64,000 bases of DNA from Vibrio mediterranei (GCF_900088415.1 NZ_FLLQ01000005.1:62001-126000); one strand, 5' to 3'. Shown: positions 1 through 9,593, counted from the first letter of the stretch. Notes: generated by a model not told the origin, from the letters alone. Numbers and translations are program-made.

Positions 1-597
1 GAGAGCATGCTGCTCATCTTTTGCTAAAACCGCAATAGAATAAATTGGTCTAATCATCGCTTTTTGATTAGCGGTTGGTTTAGCAATCGCTTGGTTCTTT
101 AAATAAGCGGACGTAATTACACCTTTAGAACTCCAATCAACTACTTTTTGCAAATCAGCACTGATTACTTTGTCAGCAAAAATTTGATCTTCCGGTTCTT
201 TCCAGGTCAGCTCAATCGCATAATTTGTAAACGCAACATCAGTGTCTAGCCACTTACTACCAATATCTCTAATTTCTGTTATTTCAGCTAGTTCTTTATA
301 TTGAAAAGGAAGATTTCCAATAACTCTCCTTACTTCCTCTTCACTATCGGCTTCCATAACAAACTTAATTATAGGAAAAGCCTTGTCACCGATAAAACTC
401 TTCGAAACAAACATATCGTGTATTAATCCAGCATCAATAAGATTTGCAAAGGCTTTCTTTTGATTAGGCATAACGTCAAATACGGCTTGTGCGTCTTGTG
501 TTTTCCAAGCTATCGATACTCCGTATGCTGCCGCGTAACTATTTATTGAAAATAAAAAGCTAAAAATAGCTAAAAAGATTCGTGTTAGGTGATTCAT
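1..597 (-). CDS. Secreted hypothetical protein, 3' end beyond window (partial)
   Basis: An open frame of 199 codons runs from ATG at 597 off the left edge without a stop, so the C-terminus is missing. The first ~22 residues (MNHLTRIFLAIFSFLFSINS...) form a signal peptide. The mature part seems to hold two similar segments with the pattern of small dimeric alpha/beta-barrel proteins (YCII or muconolactone-isomerase type): one around residues 25-105 and one starting near 120. That fold call is my reading by eye and is weak. The start lies 16 nt downstream of the stop of another secreted alpha/beta-barrel gene on the same strand, so the two are probably co-transcribed. Function unknown. Confidence 0.7.
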   Translation of the reverse strand, partial: MNHLTRIFLAIFSFLFSINSYAAAYGVSIAWKTQDAQAVFDVMPNQKKAFANLIDAGLIHDMFVSKSFIGDKAFPIIKFVMEADSEEEVRRVIGNLPFQYKELAEITEIRDIGSKWLDTDVAFTNYAIELTWKEPEDQIFADKVISADLQKVVDWSSKGVITSAYLKNQAIAKPTANQKAMIRPIYSIAVLAKDEQHAL

Positions 598-613
598 TTA
601 GGCAGACTCTCTG

Positions 614-970
614 TTAGTTTCGAATAACTTCGTAAAGATTGGGGTCAGCGACAACACCATCAAGGTGATTTTCCGGTAGCTGTTTTCTCATTGCTGATAT
701 GGCAGCTATGAAATGTTGCCTACTTTCCCAATTTGCAACATTCACATACATGTAGGTTGCGTCTTTACTTAACGCTTTGTGTAGTGTTGTATTGATATAG
801 CCTGGTTGTTGTACAAGGATGTCTCTAGCACTCTCCCAATACTCTAACGCATCTGCTTCGCTAGCGGCATCAACAGCAAAAGTGTTAATCAGTACAACAG
901 GTTGTGCGAATAAAAAGGGACTGACTGTCAGCAAACTTAGCGTAATTGCTTTATTAATAAAACTCTTCAT
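614..970 (-). CDS. Secreted antibiotic-biosynthesis-monooxygenase-like (ABM) protein
   Basis: 118 residues. Residues 1-22 form a signal peptide ending ...SPFLFA-QP, so the product is probably periplasmic. The rest matches the ABM/dimeric alpha-beta barrel pattern: a beta strand (VVLINTFAV), a helix with paired acidic residues (EADALEYWESARDIL), QPGYINTTLHKAL, and YVNVANWESRQHFIAAI. Cytoplasmic ABM proteins oxidise quinone-like or aromatic compounds or degrade haem. An exported version is less usual, and no substrate can be named. A GGAG Shine-Dalgarno lies just upstream of the ATG. It is first in a likely two-gene unit with the partial gene at 1-597. Confidence 0.75.
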   Translation of the reverse strand: MKSFINKAITLSLLTVSPFLFAQPVVLINTFAVDAASEADALEYWESARDILVQQPGYINTTLHKALSKDATYMYVNVANWESRQHFIAAISAMRKQLPENHLDGVVADPNLYEVIRN

Positions 971-1631
971 GTGGATCTCCTTTGATTAGAGTCGCACACG
1001 CTATACAGAGTAAAAGCCATCAACAAGACTCAAATGAGCTATTTAATATTAATTAATCTCTCGAACATACAGAAATGTTAAATAAAATGACTACGTTTAT
1101 TTATAAAGCATCAATATGAGAAGATTCAGCGATAAGTCCTAGTTGTTACATGCACACTATGCACTTCAAATCTTATCTTCCCTAAAATAAAACTAGAGCT
1201 ATCTGCTTCAGCTAGAAATAGCTATAACAGCCTAGTTCTTGCAGATGAACTACGAACACAACCTTGCTGGTAGAGAAAATAACCACTGACTTTTTATTGA
1301 TATATGCCAATCGAAAAATCAACTTTATTACGGCAGAATAGAGGCAGAATCTGATATGACCCTGCTATTAGTGCTTATATCTTACTATGGGATTTGATTA
1401 TTGGGTTTAAATAAAAAATACGACTAAACGTTTACGGAGTTAGAATATAATTCGAAGAGAGTATGATTATACTAGTATGAGTTTTTTGCTACATTTAGTT
1501 GGTCATAATTTATGAAATAGAGATCACTGAGCCTAAATAAAGATACTCAGAAAAATGTGAATATCATCGTGGTCAAACAATAACCACCATGATATCCACT
1601 CAAACTTAATCAGAACATTAGATCACCCACG
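971..1631. other. Gene-free, AT-rich intergenic stretch
   Basis: About 660 nt without a convincing gene. It contains the promoter side of the secreted ABM gene (left) and the 3' end of the helicase gene (right). I see a short perfect palindrome ATACTAGTAT at 1469-1478 and a hairpin at 1561-1595 after the helicase. No tRNA-like or repeat structure was recognised. Confidence 0.5.
1561..1595 (-). terminator. Possible terminator of the DEAD-box helicase gene
   Basis: Arms ATATCATCGTGGT (1561-1573) and ACCACCATGATAT (1583-1595) pair with one mismatch. On the minus strand a T-rich run (ATTTTTC) follows only after about 5 nt, so terminator strength is doubtful. Confidence 0.35.
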
Positions 1632-2882
1632 TTACTGATTGCGTTTTTTCTTTTTCTTACCCGTACCAGCCGGTTTTGCTCGTGGTTTCATGGGTGCGAA
1701 ATAAGCTTCACTCTGGTCATCATCCACTTCAAATCCCGCAACTTGTTCGCGTTCAAGACGGAACTTATTTTTCTTTTCTATCACTTTAAAGTGATGGTAG
1801 TCGTCGTAATCGATAAGAGATAAACCAAGACCAACCTCTCCTGCGCGGCCACTGCGCCCGATACGGTGCATATAATCGGCGGGACTGCGCGGCAGGTCAA
1901 AGTTGATCACGACCGGTAGCTTTTCAATGTCAAGGCCACGAGCTGCGATGTCGGTTGCGATCAAAACTTGAATGTCGCCAGATTTAAACCCTTCTAGCAC
2001 ACGTGTACGAGCACCCTGCCCTTTATCACCATGGAAAACCTCTGCAGTGATACCGCGTTTTGATAGCTTTTGTGCTAAATGGTTACAGCTATTTTTGGCA
2101 TTAACAAAGATTAACGCTTGTCGCCATTGATGCTGTTTGATTAAGTGCGCGAGTACTGCCGTCTTTTGACCTTTATTCACGCTAAACACACGTTGCACGA
2201 GAGTACTGGTTTCAGCACTTTGCAATTGCACTTCAACAGGGTCGCTAAGTAAATGCTGTGCCAGACTTGTCACTTTCTCAGGGAAGGTTGCTGAAAATAG
2301 TAACGTCTGTTTTTTCTCTGGTAACAAAGCAAGGATTTTGTTGAGCTCTTCTGTAAAGCCCAAGCTCAACATACGGTCCGCTTCATCTAGTACTAGTGTT
2401 TGCACTTGGTCTAGCTTAATAGCATTACTTGATACCAGATCAAGTAATCGTCCAGGTGTTGCCACAACAATGTCGCTGCCACCTCGAAGCGCTAGCATTT
2501 GAGGGTTTGCTGATACACCACCAAATACAGCAACCGTTTTGATCTCATTTCGTAGATGATATGAGTACGATTTCACGTTATACGCCACCTGTGACGCTAG
2601 TTCGCGCGTAGGAACAAGAATTAGGTGAGAAACCGTGTTGCCACGACGACTGTTAGGTTTGTCCTGCTGACAGATTTTTTGCAGAATCGGCAGCGAAAAC
2701 GCGGCGGTTTTACCAGAACCCGTATTCGCACCACCAACAAGATCACGCCCTTCAAGTAGGTAAGGAATGGTGTGAGATTGGATTGGAGTCGGTTGGCTGT
2801 ATTCCAACTCCTCTAGTCGCTCAACTAAGGTTGGAATCAGACCTAGGTCAGCGAATGTTGTTGGAGATGTTTTGTCAGTCAT
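1632..2882 (-). CDS. DEAD-box ATP-dependent RNA helicase
   Basis: 416 residues, a complete superfamily 2 RNA helicase that unwinds or remodels RNA duplexes with ATP. Motifs in order: Q motif FADLGL...QPTPIQ (10-35), Walker A GANTGSGKT (51-59), PTRELASQ, VLDEADRML with the DEAD box, SAT, then the C-terminal RecA domain with ARGLDIEKLP and HRIGRSGR. The tail (PRAKPAGTGKKKKKRNQ) is basic, as in RhlE-type accessory RNA-binding tails. Walker A has Asn where most family members have Gln (AQTGSGKT); this is unlikely to abolish function. The gene stands alone, divergent from the permease at 3261. Its untranslated leader carries a threefold 7-nt repeat. The RNA target is unknown. Confidence 0.93.
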   Translation of the reverse strand: MTDKTSPTTFADLGLIPTLVERLEELEYSQPTPIQSHTIPYLLEGRDLVGGANTGSGKTAAFSLPILQKICQQDKPNSRRGNTVSHLILVPTRELASQVAYNVKSYSYHLRNEIKTVAVFGGVSANPQMLALRGGSDIVVATPGRLLDLVSSNAIKLDQVQTLVLDEADRMLSLGFTEELNKILALLPEKKQTLLFSATFPEKVTSLAQHLLSDPVEVQLQSAETSTLVQRVFSVNKGQKTAVLAHLIKQHQWRQALIFVNAKNSCNHLAQKLSKRGITAEVFHGDKGQGARTRVLEGFKSGDIQVLIATDIAARGLDIEKLPVVINFDLPRSPADYMHRIGRSGRAGEVGLGLSLIDYDDYHHFKVIEKKNKFRLEREQVAGFEVDDDQSEAYFAPMKPRAKPAGTGKKKKKRNQ

Positions 2883-2886
2883 TACT

Positions 2887-2907
2887 CTCTGGGCTCTGGG
2901 CTCTGGG
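2887..2907. repeat. Three tandem copies of CTCTGGG
   Basis: Perfect heptamer repeats at 2887-2893, 2894-2900 and 2901-2907, directly upstream of the helicase start (on the minus strand CCCAGAG x3, then AGTAATG). The copy nearest the start supplies the AGAG that probably acts as the weak Shine-Dalgarno. Confidence 0.85.
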
Positions 2908-3260
2908 CTAGATAAAGGCCGTGTATCTTAGTCTATTTACGACGTTGACGTTAGTAAAAATGAATTAAACCCGTCGTTTTAACCACCTGCTCAAGGCTTA
3001 GCTATCAAAATGATAACCTCGTTATCGCCACTAACTATCAACTTGACACCTTCTTACCCTTTCGAGATTCACGGTTAATCACCACTAAACTCGGAGATCG
3101 GCATGCTCACAAATCCATCAATCAAAAATTAATTATTACCATCGTAAAACTCCAACGAATCTCTAAAAAGCTAAACGTAATAATTGGTTGTCAAAGCTCT
3201 TGGAACATAACTTGCTCTATTGCTGACGAATTTATTAAGTGGTGAATAGAAGGACGTAGT
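2908..3260. promoter_or_regulatory. Divergent promoter region, helicase / NCS2 permease
   Basis: About 350 nt separating divergent genes. It holds a perfect inverted repeat GATAAC-CTC-GTTATC (3012-3026), a possible protein-binding site. The permease ribosome-binding site GAAGGA sits at about 3249-3254. I do not see a purine riboswitch fold. Confidence 0.4.
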
Positions 3261-4664
3261 ATGAAGTTAACATATGAAGTTGAGGATAAACCGCCATTTG
3301 GAACATCGTTACTATTAGCATTTCAACATATGCTGGCGGCTATGGGGGCAATCATTGCGGTGCCTTTAGTTGTGGGAAGTGCCATTGGCCTTCCGACTAA
3401 TGAAATGATTGTCTTAGTTAATGCAGCGTTACTGGTATCGGGAGTCGTTACTATCATCCAATGTAAAGGCGTTGGAGTAATAGGCATTAGACTTCCGGTT
3501 GTTATGGGCACAAGCTTTACGTTTGTTGCTATCTCTATCTCTATTGGCATTGAATCTGGTGTTGCTGCCATCTTTGGAGCGGCATTGGTTGGCTCCTTGG
3601 TCATGATCATTGGCTCCAAATTTATGCCTCAAATACGCAAGTTGTTCCCGCCCGTCGTGTCCGGAACGGTCGTTGTATTGATCGGTCTTACCATACTCCC
3701 TGTCGGTATCGACTGGATCGCGGGAGGCTTTGTAGGCCAAGAAGGATACGGACGGTTAGAAAATCTCGCTCTCGGCACTTTTGTTCTTTTATTGATTATC
3801 GCAATTTCTAACTTTGGTAAGGGAATCTTCGGTGCGGCATCTATCGTTATTGGTATTGCTGTTGGATATCTGATTGCGTTGGCATTGGGCATGGTGGACT
3901 TTACTCCTGTAAAAGAAGCGACCGTTTTTGCTACTCCAGACCTATTGCCGTTTGGCATTGAATTCACTGTAGCTGGCATTATTGGTATGTCCATCGCTTA
4001 CTTGGTCACTATTATGGAATCTACTGGGGATTTCTTAGCCCTAAGCGATGCCACCAAAACGAAGCTCACGGGTAAAAAACTTTCCAGTGGTATCTTATGT
4101 GATGGTGTGGGTAGTGCTTTAGCGTCCGTTGTCGGTACTACACCGTTTTCTTCATTCAGCCAAAACGTTGGTATTGTCTCGATTACTGGTGTTGCAAGTC
4201 GCCATGTGGTCGCCTTTACTGGCGTCATTATGGTTTGTGCAGGATTGATTCCTAAGATAGGTGGCCTAGTCGTTACTATTCCTAGCAGCGTGTTAGGCGG
4301 TGCTGGCATCGTTATGTTCTCAATGATCATCTCATCCGGTATCAACATTCTGTCTCGTCTGAACTTTACCAAGCGCGATATGTTGATTGTTGCTCTGGGT
4401 GTCGCCGCCGGAATGACAGTGACGATTCGTCCTGAAACATTGACCTACTTCCCAGATTCCTTGAGAGTTATTCTAGGTTCGGGAATTACCACTGGTTCTC
4501 TCGTTGCACTTGGTTTGAACTTAATATTGAAGGTTGACGTGACCGACGAAATTGAAAGTGCAGAAGAAAAGAAAGTGCTGTTTGATGAATCGTTCAAGCA
4601 AACGAAAAATATGGCTGAACTTGAGTCGGAGAAGGCTAAAACAGTGGGATTGGAACTGGATTAG
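3261..4664 (+). CDS. NCS2-family xanthine/uric acid permease
   Basis: 467 residues, an integral inner-membrane nucleobase symporter of the NCS2/NAT family with about 12-14 hydrophobic segments. The NAT signature QNVGIVSITG lies near residue 300 and fits the Q-N-x-G-x4-T-[RKG] pattern of xanthine/urate carriers rather than the uracil type. The early FQHMLAAMGA motif carries the conserved His of the first helix. The tail is charged and cytoplasmic. The start is the ATG preceded by GAAGGA. No purine catabolic gene lies beside it, so the substrate (xanthine, urate or both) is inferred from the family motif only. Confidence 0.88.
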   Translation: MKLTYEVEDKPPFGTSLLLAFQHMLAAMGAIIAVPLVVGSAIGLPTNEMIVLVNAALLVSGVVTIIQCKGVGVIGIRLPVVMGTSFTFVAISISIGIESGVAAIFGAALVGSLVMIIGSKFMPQIRKLFPPVVSGTVVVLIGLTILPVGIDWIAGGFVGQEGYGRLENLALGTFVLLLIIAISNFGKGIFGAASIVIGIAVGYLIALALGMVDFTPVKEATVFATPDLLPFGIEFTVAGIIGMSIAYLVTIMESTGDFLALSDATKTKLTGKKLSSGILCDGVGSALASVVGTTPFSSFSQNVGIVSITGVASRHVVAFTGVIMVCAGLIPKIGGLVVTIPSSVLGGAGIVMFSMIISSGINILSRLNFTKRDMLIVALGVAAGMTVTIRPETLTYFPDSLRVILGSGITTGSLVALGLNLILKVDVTDEIESAEEKKVLFDESFKQTKNMAELESEKAKTVGLELD

Positions 4665-4736
4665 AGCAAGACAATAAGCCACATAACTCACCTTTACCAT
4701 GCTAGAGGAGCTATCTCGACACATGTAGTTATTTTT

Positions 4737-4780
4737 CGCCCTAGTGCGCGTTAAGTGTCACCAGGGCGTTTTAATTTTTC
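4737..4780 (+). terminator. Rho-independent terminator after NCS2 permease
   Basis: CGCCCT (4737-4742) pairs with AGGGCG (4763-4768), extended by GTG/CAC after one mismatch, and is followed by TTTTAATTTTT. Confidence 0.7.
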
Positions 4781-4850
4781 AATTCTAAAGCTTGATGCTG
4801 TGAGCATTATAGTTAAATTGCTGCCTATGCTGAAATGATGACAAATCAAT

Positions 4851-5849
4851 TCAGTCGAACAACATCCCAAAAAATTCCTCTCTAGACTCGGGACTGCTGT
4901 CTCTATGAGTATGATATTCAACATGAGATTTCATGTCTGCGGAAGGAGAAAGCTTGATGCTCCAAAGTGATTTAACTTGATTCGGAATTATAGAATATCG
5001 AACGTCGATGACTCGTGTCTTGTCATCAGGATCTTGTGCAACATATCCGTTAGAAAACCATCGAAAGCGTTCGATATCGATAGCTTGTTGTGAGTTAGGA
5101 TCGAGCCAAGGAAAATCTCTATTCACATCAAGTTTAGGTACGGATTGTCCAGGGTATGTTTTCACTGTACTTCCTACTCTAACTGCATCGACATAATATC
5201 GATCGCTGGTTTCGTAGACTACTTTCCACAGTAATATGTTAGCAAAGCTCGGCTTGGCCTCTAGTTTAATCGGGGTATGCTGTCTTTCGTTAGCCAATTG
5301 CCAACCAGCTGCTTCCGCTCGGTCTCTTTGAATCATGCCTATCGTTGGGTACATAACAGCCCACAAAAAAGCCAATCGGGCTAACCATGTTTTACGCTTA
5401 AACGTTGCCAAAACGACCAGTATCAAAATAGGTAGCGTATAGATAGGATCAATGACCGAAACCGTGCTCCATGCATAACGCTCATTAGTAAACGGCCACA
5501 ACAATTGAGTTCCATAACTAGTGCAAGAGTCTAATAATGCATGAGTGCTATAACCTAACGTGCAGTAAAGCCAACTTTGTTTAAAGGAAAGTCCACGTCT
5601 TTTCGCAATCAAAGGATGTAGCACCCACGCACAAATTAAGCTACCAATAGGGATGAAAAACAATGAATGTGTGAATTGGCGATGAAACTCTAAGAACAAC
5701 AAAGGATCATCATGCGAACGAATAAGCACATCTAAGTCAGGGGACATGCCCGCGAGCAGACCCAATATACCAGCAACGACTATTTGTTTTTTTCTACTTA
5801 ATGATTGAGACAAAGAGGCACCTAGCACTCCTTGGGATAATGGATCCAT
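4851..5849 (-). CDS. YdjM-family membrane-bound metal-dependent hydrolase-like protein
   Basis: 332 residues. The N-terminal half (MDPLSQGVLGASLSQ..., GLLAGMSPDLDVLIRS, FHRQFTHSLFF, HALLDSCTSYGTQLLWPFTN) matches the YdjM/DUF457 family (PF04307), whose His/Asp motifs DLD, H-R-x-x-THS and HxxLD resemble metal ligands. Four or five hydrophobic segments lie between residues 20 and 175. The C-terminal ~150 residues are soluble and probably periplasmic. E. coli YdjM is LexA-regulated; I do not see an obvious SOS box here. The gene stands alone on the minus strand. The catalytic activity of the family is not established. Confidence 0.82.
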   Translation of the reverse strand: MDPLSQGVLGASLSQSLSRKKQIVVAGILGLLAGMSPDLDVLIRSHDDPLLFLEFHRQFTHSLFFIPIGSLICAWVLHPLIAKRRGLSFKQSWLYCTLGYSTHALLDSCTSYGTQLLWPFTNERYAWSTVSVIDPIYTLPILILVVLATFKRKTWLARLAFLWAVMYPTIGMIQRDRAEAAGWQLANERQHTPIKLEAKPSFANILLWKVVYETSDRYYVDAVRVGSTVKTYPGQSVPKLDVNRDFPWLDPNSQQAIDIERFRWFSNGYVAQDPDDKTRVIDVRYSIIPNQVKSLWSIKLSPSADMKSHVEYHTHRDSSPESREEFFGMLFD

Positions 5850-6119
5850 GATTAACTCATTGATTGCATTCAGCTCATCTATACAGCATAGATGCTGATT
5901 AGCTAGAAAATCGAGTGACTAGTGGTTTTTATTTTATTGTCACTAACGAGGACACTAAGAAGAGTCCTTTTGATGCGAAAGCCACCATATTTAATCTGTT
6001 CTAAATATTCAAAGCTAAATCGCTTTGCAACAAACCTATGATTTTTCGGCTGAAACCTTACCATCTCGACCAAAAAGGGTTATACATAACCTTATAAAAG
6101 TCTAATAAATGAAAAAGTC

Positions 6120-7454
6120 ATGACACTTAAGGAAATCCTCCAAGTTCGCAATGTGCGCTACTTCTTAATGTTTCGAAGCAGCTATTTTGCGCGTTTTTAT
6201 TATCCTGTTTTCACCCTGCTCTATCTGGATTACGGGTTAACACTGTCGCAGTTTGCAATGCTCAATGTGATTTGGGCTGCAACCATCGTTCTTGCGGAAG
6301 TACCATCAGGAGCCTTTGCCGATACTTTAGGTCGTAAGAAACTTGTCGTCTTATCCTCGATTATCATGTTCGTTGAGATCGCCATGATAGCTTTTGTCCC
6401 GACAGGTAATCCGAGTTTGGTATTCGCGGTATTTTTGGTTAACCGGATATTAAGTGGCTTAGCTATGGCCCTTGCTAGCGGTGCCGACGAAGCTTTGGCA
6501 TACGACACCTTGAAAGAACAAGGTAAGGAAGAGGCGTGGCCTCATGTATTGCAGATTCAAATACGAGTGGCCTCTGCAGTGGGTATCTTCGTTACGCTGA
6601 TCGGGGCCGCTATGTATGATGTCGATGTCATGGGGTCTGCGTACCAATTGTTTGGATGGACAGCACCAGAGAGCACTCAAGACATTATGCGTATTCCGGT
6701 TTACGCCACTTTGATCGTAGCCATGGTCGCCATTTACGCAGCAATCAATATGCAAGAAGATAAAAAACCGATGCCCAAAAGCGGCGATAAGCTAGCAACA
6801 ACGTTAGCAAGCTTAAACTTGACGCTCAGTACCGGTAAGTGGGTTATGTCTACACCTTATGTGTTGTTCATATTGCTCTACTACAGTCTTTTCGAGCACA
6901 CCTCACGCATGTTTCTCACTATGAATAGTCAATATTATCGCGCTATCGACATTCCTATTATCTACATTGGATTCATTGGCGCTGGCGTGAGTATTTTTAA
7001 GATACTCTTTGCAGGTCAAAGTCGTCGCTTTGCCGAAAGTCTAGCCCCTAAAAAGTTCATCGCGATCATGGGGATAGCGACTATCGCGACCTACTACTTT
7101 ATTAGTTTAGGTTGGTCGATTTACGGCGTAATTCCGGCACTAGTACTGATCTTTATCATCATGACGATGAACATCTTTATTAGTTACCACCTCAATAGAA
7201 AAACTGAATCACACAACCGCGCAACCGTTCTAAGCTTCAAAGGACTGATGTTTAACTTGGGATATGGTTCTATTGGTGTGCTATACGCGTACTACTACAA
7301 ACTGGTCTCTCAAGGCTACAACCAAGAGCAAGTTGAACAAGGTGTCGACTTTATCGCTTCACTCTCCTCGTTCGTCTACTATTTCGCGTTTTTGTTTATC
7401 TTGATAAGTGTATGGTTTCATTTAAAGGATAGAAAAAAAGCAATTTTTGAATAA
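6120..7454 (+). CDS. MFS transporter
   Basis: 444 residues with about 12 hydrophobic segments. The motif-A-like loop GAFADTLGRKKLV sits between helices 2 and 3 (residues ~62-75), diagnostic of the major facilitator superfamily. Central residues 215-240 form the cytoplasmic loop (QEDKKPMPKSGDKL). It is an inner-membrane secondary transporter, either drug/metabolite efflux or uptake. No specific substrate is suggested by motif or neighbours. It is a single gene, ended by a strong hairpin at 7502-7534. Confidence 0.85.
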   Translation: MTLKEILQVRNVRYFLMFRSSYFARFYYPVFTLLYLDYGLTLSQFAMLNVIWAATIVLAEVPSGAFADTLGRKKLVVLSSIIMFVEIAMIAFVPTGNPSLVFAVFLVNRILSGLAMALASGADEALAYDTLKEQGKEEAWPHVLQIQIRVASAVGIFVTLIGAAMYDVDVMGSAYQLFGWTAPESTQDIMRIPVYATLIVAMVAIYAAINMQEDKKPMPKSGDKLATTLASLNLTLSTGKWVMSTPYVLFILLYYSLFEHTSRMFLTMNSQYYRAIDIPIIYIGFIGAGVSIFKILFAGQSRRFAESLAPKKFIAIMGIATIATYYFISLGWSIYGVIPALVLIFIIMTMNIFISYHLNRKTESHNRATVLSFKGLMFNLGYGSIGVLYAYYYKLVSQGYNQEQVEQGVDFIASLSSFVYYFAFLFILISVWFHLKDRKKAIFE

Positions 7455-7501
7455 CCTACACTACTTTTTCTATAGGCCACCATGCTTACAACTTCGACAC
7501 G

Positions 7502-7536
7502 AACTGGCATTCTCTTATGAAAGGAATGCCAGTTTT
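7502..7536 (+). terminator. Hairpin terminator after the MFS gene
   Basis: A perfect 11-bp stem AACTGGCATTC (7502-7512) / GAATGCCAGTT (7524-7534) with an 11-nt loop. Only four T follow the stem, so termination may be partial. Confidence 0.65.
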
Positions 7537-7624
7537 GCGACTTGTGAGTGTTTGCTTATCTGTTAACCGTAAAGGTGTTGCTAGTGAGACAACATAACCG
7601 CTATTATTAACTTTATTATTTTGG

Positions 7625-7642
7625 TTTATCGAATTAGATAAA
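7625..7642. promoter_or_regulatory. Inverted repeat at the gntR translation start
   Basis: TTTATC (7625-7630) and GATAAA (7637-7642) flank 6 nt, directly before the ATG at 7644 and over the expected ribosome-binding region. It could be an autoregulatory operator. Short and AT-rich, so chance is possible. Confidence 0.3.
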
Positions 7643-7643
7643 G

Positions 7644-8357
7644 ATGAAAAAACACGAAGAACTGGTACAAGATTTAATAAGTAAGATCTGCAATAACGTT
7701 ATCACTTATAAGCTGCCATCTGAGAGAGAGCTTGTAGATAAGTACCAACTATCACGTTTTTCTGTCAGAAAAGCCCTGTCAAAATTGGAAGCCATTGGCA
7801 TTGTTAAACCAAAAACGGGTTCTGGTTATTATGTTAACACTTCTATTATCGGCTCTCCCTTAATCTACAATTCAATTACGGAAAACAGCTTCGAGCAAAT
7901 TTCCTATAAGAAAGTGCAATTGAATAAACGGGTACCGACTATTCATGAGATGCAAGTCTTTACTATTGGAGAAGATGACTATTTATGGCATATCAAAAGG
8001 TTACGTTTAATCCAAAATAAAATCACACAGATAGAAGAAACGATCGTTCCGGTACATCTTTTTCCGAAAATGAACGACAGTATTATTGAGAGTTCACTGC
8101 AAAAATATGCGTTGTCGTTAGGTTTGAAGATTGACAGTTATCTAACCAACTATAAAGCAATTAACTTATCAACGGAGGATGCCAACATTTTACAATGTAA
8201 ACGTACCACCGCTGCTATGAATATTACTAATCGCGGTTTTTTAACATCAGGTGAGGCTTTTATTGTTAGCGATGTTATTGATATAAATTATCAATGCACT
8301 TATCACACAAAATTCAATAATGAGAGTTTGCAATATCGAGACCAAAACGACCGCTAA
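7644..8357 (+). CDS. GntR/HutC-family transcriptional regulator
   Basis: 237 residues. A GntR winged helix lies at residues ~1-65 (LPSERELVDKYQLSRFSVRKALSKLEAIGIVKPKTGSGYYV), followed by a UTRA-type ligand domain (~80-230). HutC-subfamily proteins are usually repressors released by sugar phosphates or other small metabolites. The gene converges on the ManD-family gene at 8394, with the PTS permease beyond it, so it probably controls this sugar locus and may bind the nested inverted repeat at 9661-9744. That link is inference from position. Confidence 0.88.
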   Translation: MKKHEELVQDLISKICNNVITYKLPSERELVDKYQLSRFSVRKALSKLEAIGIVKPKTGSGYYVNTSIIGSPLIYNSITENSFEQISYKKVQLNKRVPTIHEMQVFTIGEDDYLWHIKRLRLIQNKITQIEETIVPVHLFPKMNDSIIESSLQKYALSLGLKIDSYLTNYKAINLSTEDANILQCKRTTAAMNITNRGFLTSGEAFIVSDVIDINYQCTYHTKFNNESLQYRDQNDR

Positions 8358-8376
8358 TTATAGCGGTCGATTTTTC
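8348..8376 (+). terminator. Terminator overlapping the gntR stop codon
   Basis: A 9-bp perfect stem CGACCGCTA (8348-8356) / TAGCGGTCG (8361-8369) with loop ATTA, then ATTTTT. The stop codon is inside the hairpin. Confidence 0.8.
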
Positions 8377-8393
8377 TAAATAGTACTTACACC

Positions 8394-9593
8394 TTAAGGA
8401 GTATGAATACTGCCATCTGGAAGTCGGCTTTGAGTCCACTCATGAGGACGATATTCTACTGGGAAATCAAGTGCCGCAGCGCGGTTGATTTCTACTCCGA
8501 TGCCTATGTCTTCTGAAGCATAAAGAAAACCATTTCTAGGCTCAGCTGCATTAGGGAACACTTTTCGTGTGTTCTCTTTGTAATGCACATGCTCTTGAAT
8601 TGCCGCGTTGTGAAGGTGCACATTTAGGTGAGTATTCACCGCTGCTCCAATTGGTGTCATATCTGGTGGACAGTGCCATGCAATACGAACACCGAAGCTT
8701 TCGCATAGATGGCCTAATTTCAACGCAGGAGTGATACCACCGATCTGTGAAACATGGCAACGAATGAAATCAATACGACGATTAACAACGACTGACTTCC
8801 ACTCTTCTGGGTTATTAAAAAGCTCCCCTAACGCTAGCGATACCGAGGTTTGGCTGCGTAGGTTATCCAACCATTCGGTTTGATTTGGCGGCAGAATATC
8901 TTCAATGAAATACGGTTGATATTGTTCAACTTGCTTGGCAAATTGCAACGCTTGATTAGGAAACAGCCGTTCATGTACATCATGAAGAATGTGGAATTTA
9001 CGACCGTACTTTTCACGCAGTAAACGGAACATCTCTAATGTGTTATCCATATACTGGTCTTGGTCGTAGTATGAGCCTTCAGTTGGATTTTCTGTGGTGT
9101 GCATATTCTCTGGTACACCGCCATAAAATCCCAATTGGCAACGAATGTGTTTATAACCCTGCTCTAGGAATTGCTCAACTTGCTCATAAAGCCCTTCCAT
9201 TGTGTCACTCGTTGCATGTGTATACACTTGAATGGCATCTCTAGATTTACCACCAAATAATTGATGTAACGGCATATTAGCTAATTTGGCTTTAATATCC
9301 CAAAGAGCCATATCAACACCAGAAATAGCATTATTAATAACCGGACCATTGCGCCAATAGGCATTGACCATCATCATTTGCCAAAGGTCTTCAATATTAT
9401 TCGCATTCTTACCTAATAACAAAGGCTTAATATATTCATCAACCATAGTTTTAACAGCAAGTGGACGCTGTTGGAATGTCGCACATCCATAGCCTGTTAC
9501 GCCGCTCTCGGTTTCTACAATCACAGTAATTAGATTGTGTCGGTCTGGCTTAGTAATTATACATTCAATGTTGGATATGATATTTTCTTTCAC
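8394..9593 (-). CDS. ManD/RspA-family enolase-superfamily dehydratase
   Basis: 399 residues, full length for the D-mannonate dehydratase subgroup of the enolase superfamily, which dehydrate sugar acids with a Mg2+-stabilised enolate. Visible landmarks: capping domain 1-120, DVHERLFP (first metal-ligand region), [35 protein letters not shown] and [17 protein letters not shown]. From memory, a close homologue from Vibrionales strain SWAT-3 was purified and tested and showed little or no mannonate/gluconate dehydratase activity, so the true substrate of this branch may be unknown. It is divergent from the PTS gene at 9858 and convergent with gntR, suggesting that the three form one carbohydrate locus. 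Confidence 0.88.
   Translation of the reverse strand: MKENIISNIECIITKPDRHNLITVIVETESGVTGYGCATFQQRPLAVKTMVDEYIKPLLLGKNANNIEDLWQMMMVNAYWRNGPVINNAISGVDMALWDIKAKLANMPLHQLFGGKSRDAIQVYTHATSDTMEGLYEQVEQFLEQGYKHIRCQLGFYGGVPENMHTTENPTEGSYYDQDQYMDNTLEMFRLLREKYGRKFHILHDVHERLFPNQALQFAKQVEQYQPYFIEDILPPNQTEWLDNLRSQTSVSLALGELFNNPEEWKSVVVNRRIDFIRCHVSQIGGITPALKLGHLCESFGVRIAWHCPPDMTPIGAAVNTHLNVHLHNAAIQEHVHYKENTRKVFPNAAEPRNGFLYASEDIGIGVEINRAAALDFPVEYRPHEWTQSRLPDGSIHTP

Noticed and set aside
1469-1478. Palindrome ATACTAGTAT in the gene-free stretch
   Set aside because: Ten bases in an AT-rich region with no gene start nearby; expected by chance.
3323-4372. Several antisense open frames under the NCS2 permease
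   Set aside because: All are shadows of the hydrophobic permease codons; no start signals or recognisable protein features.
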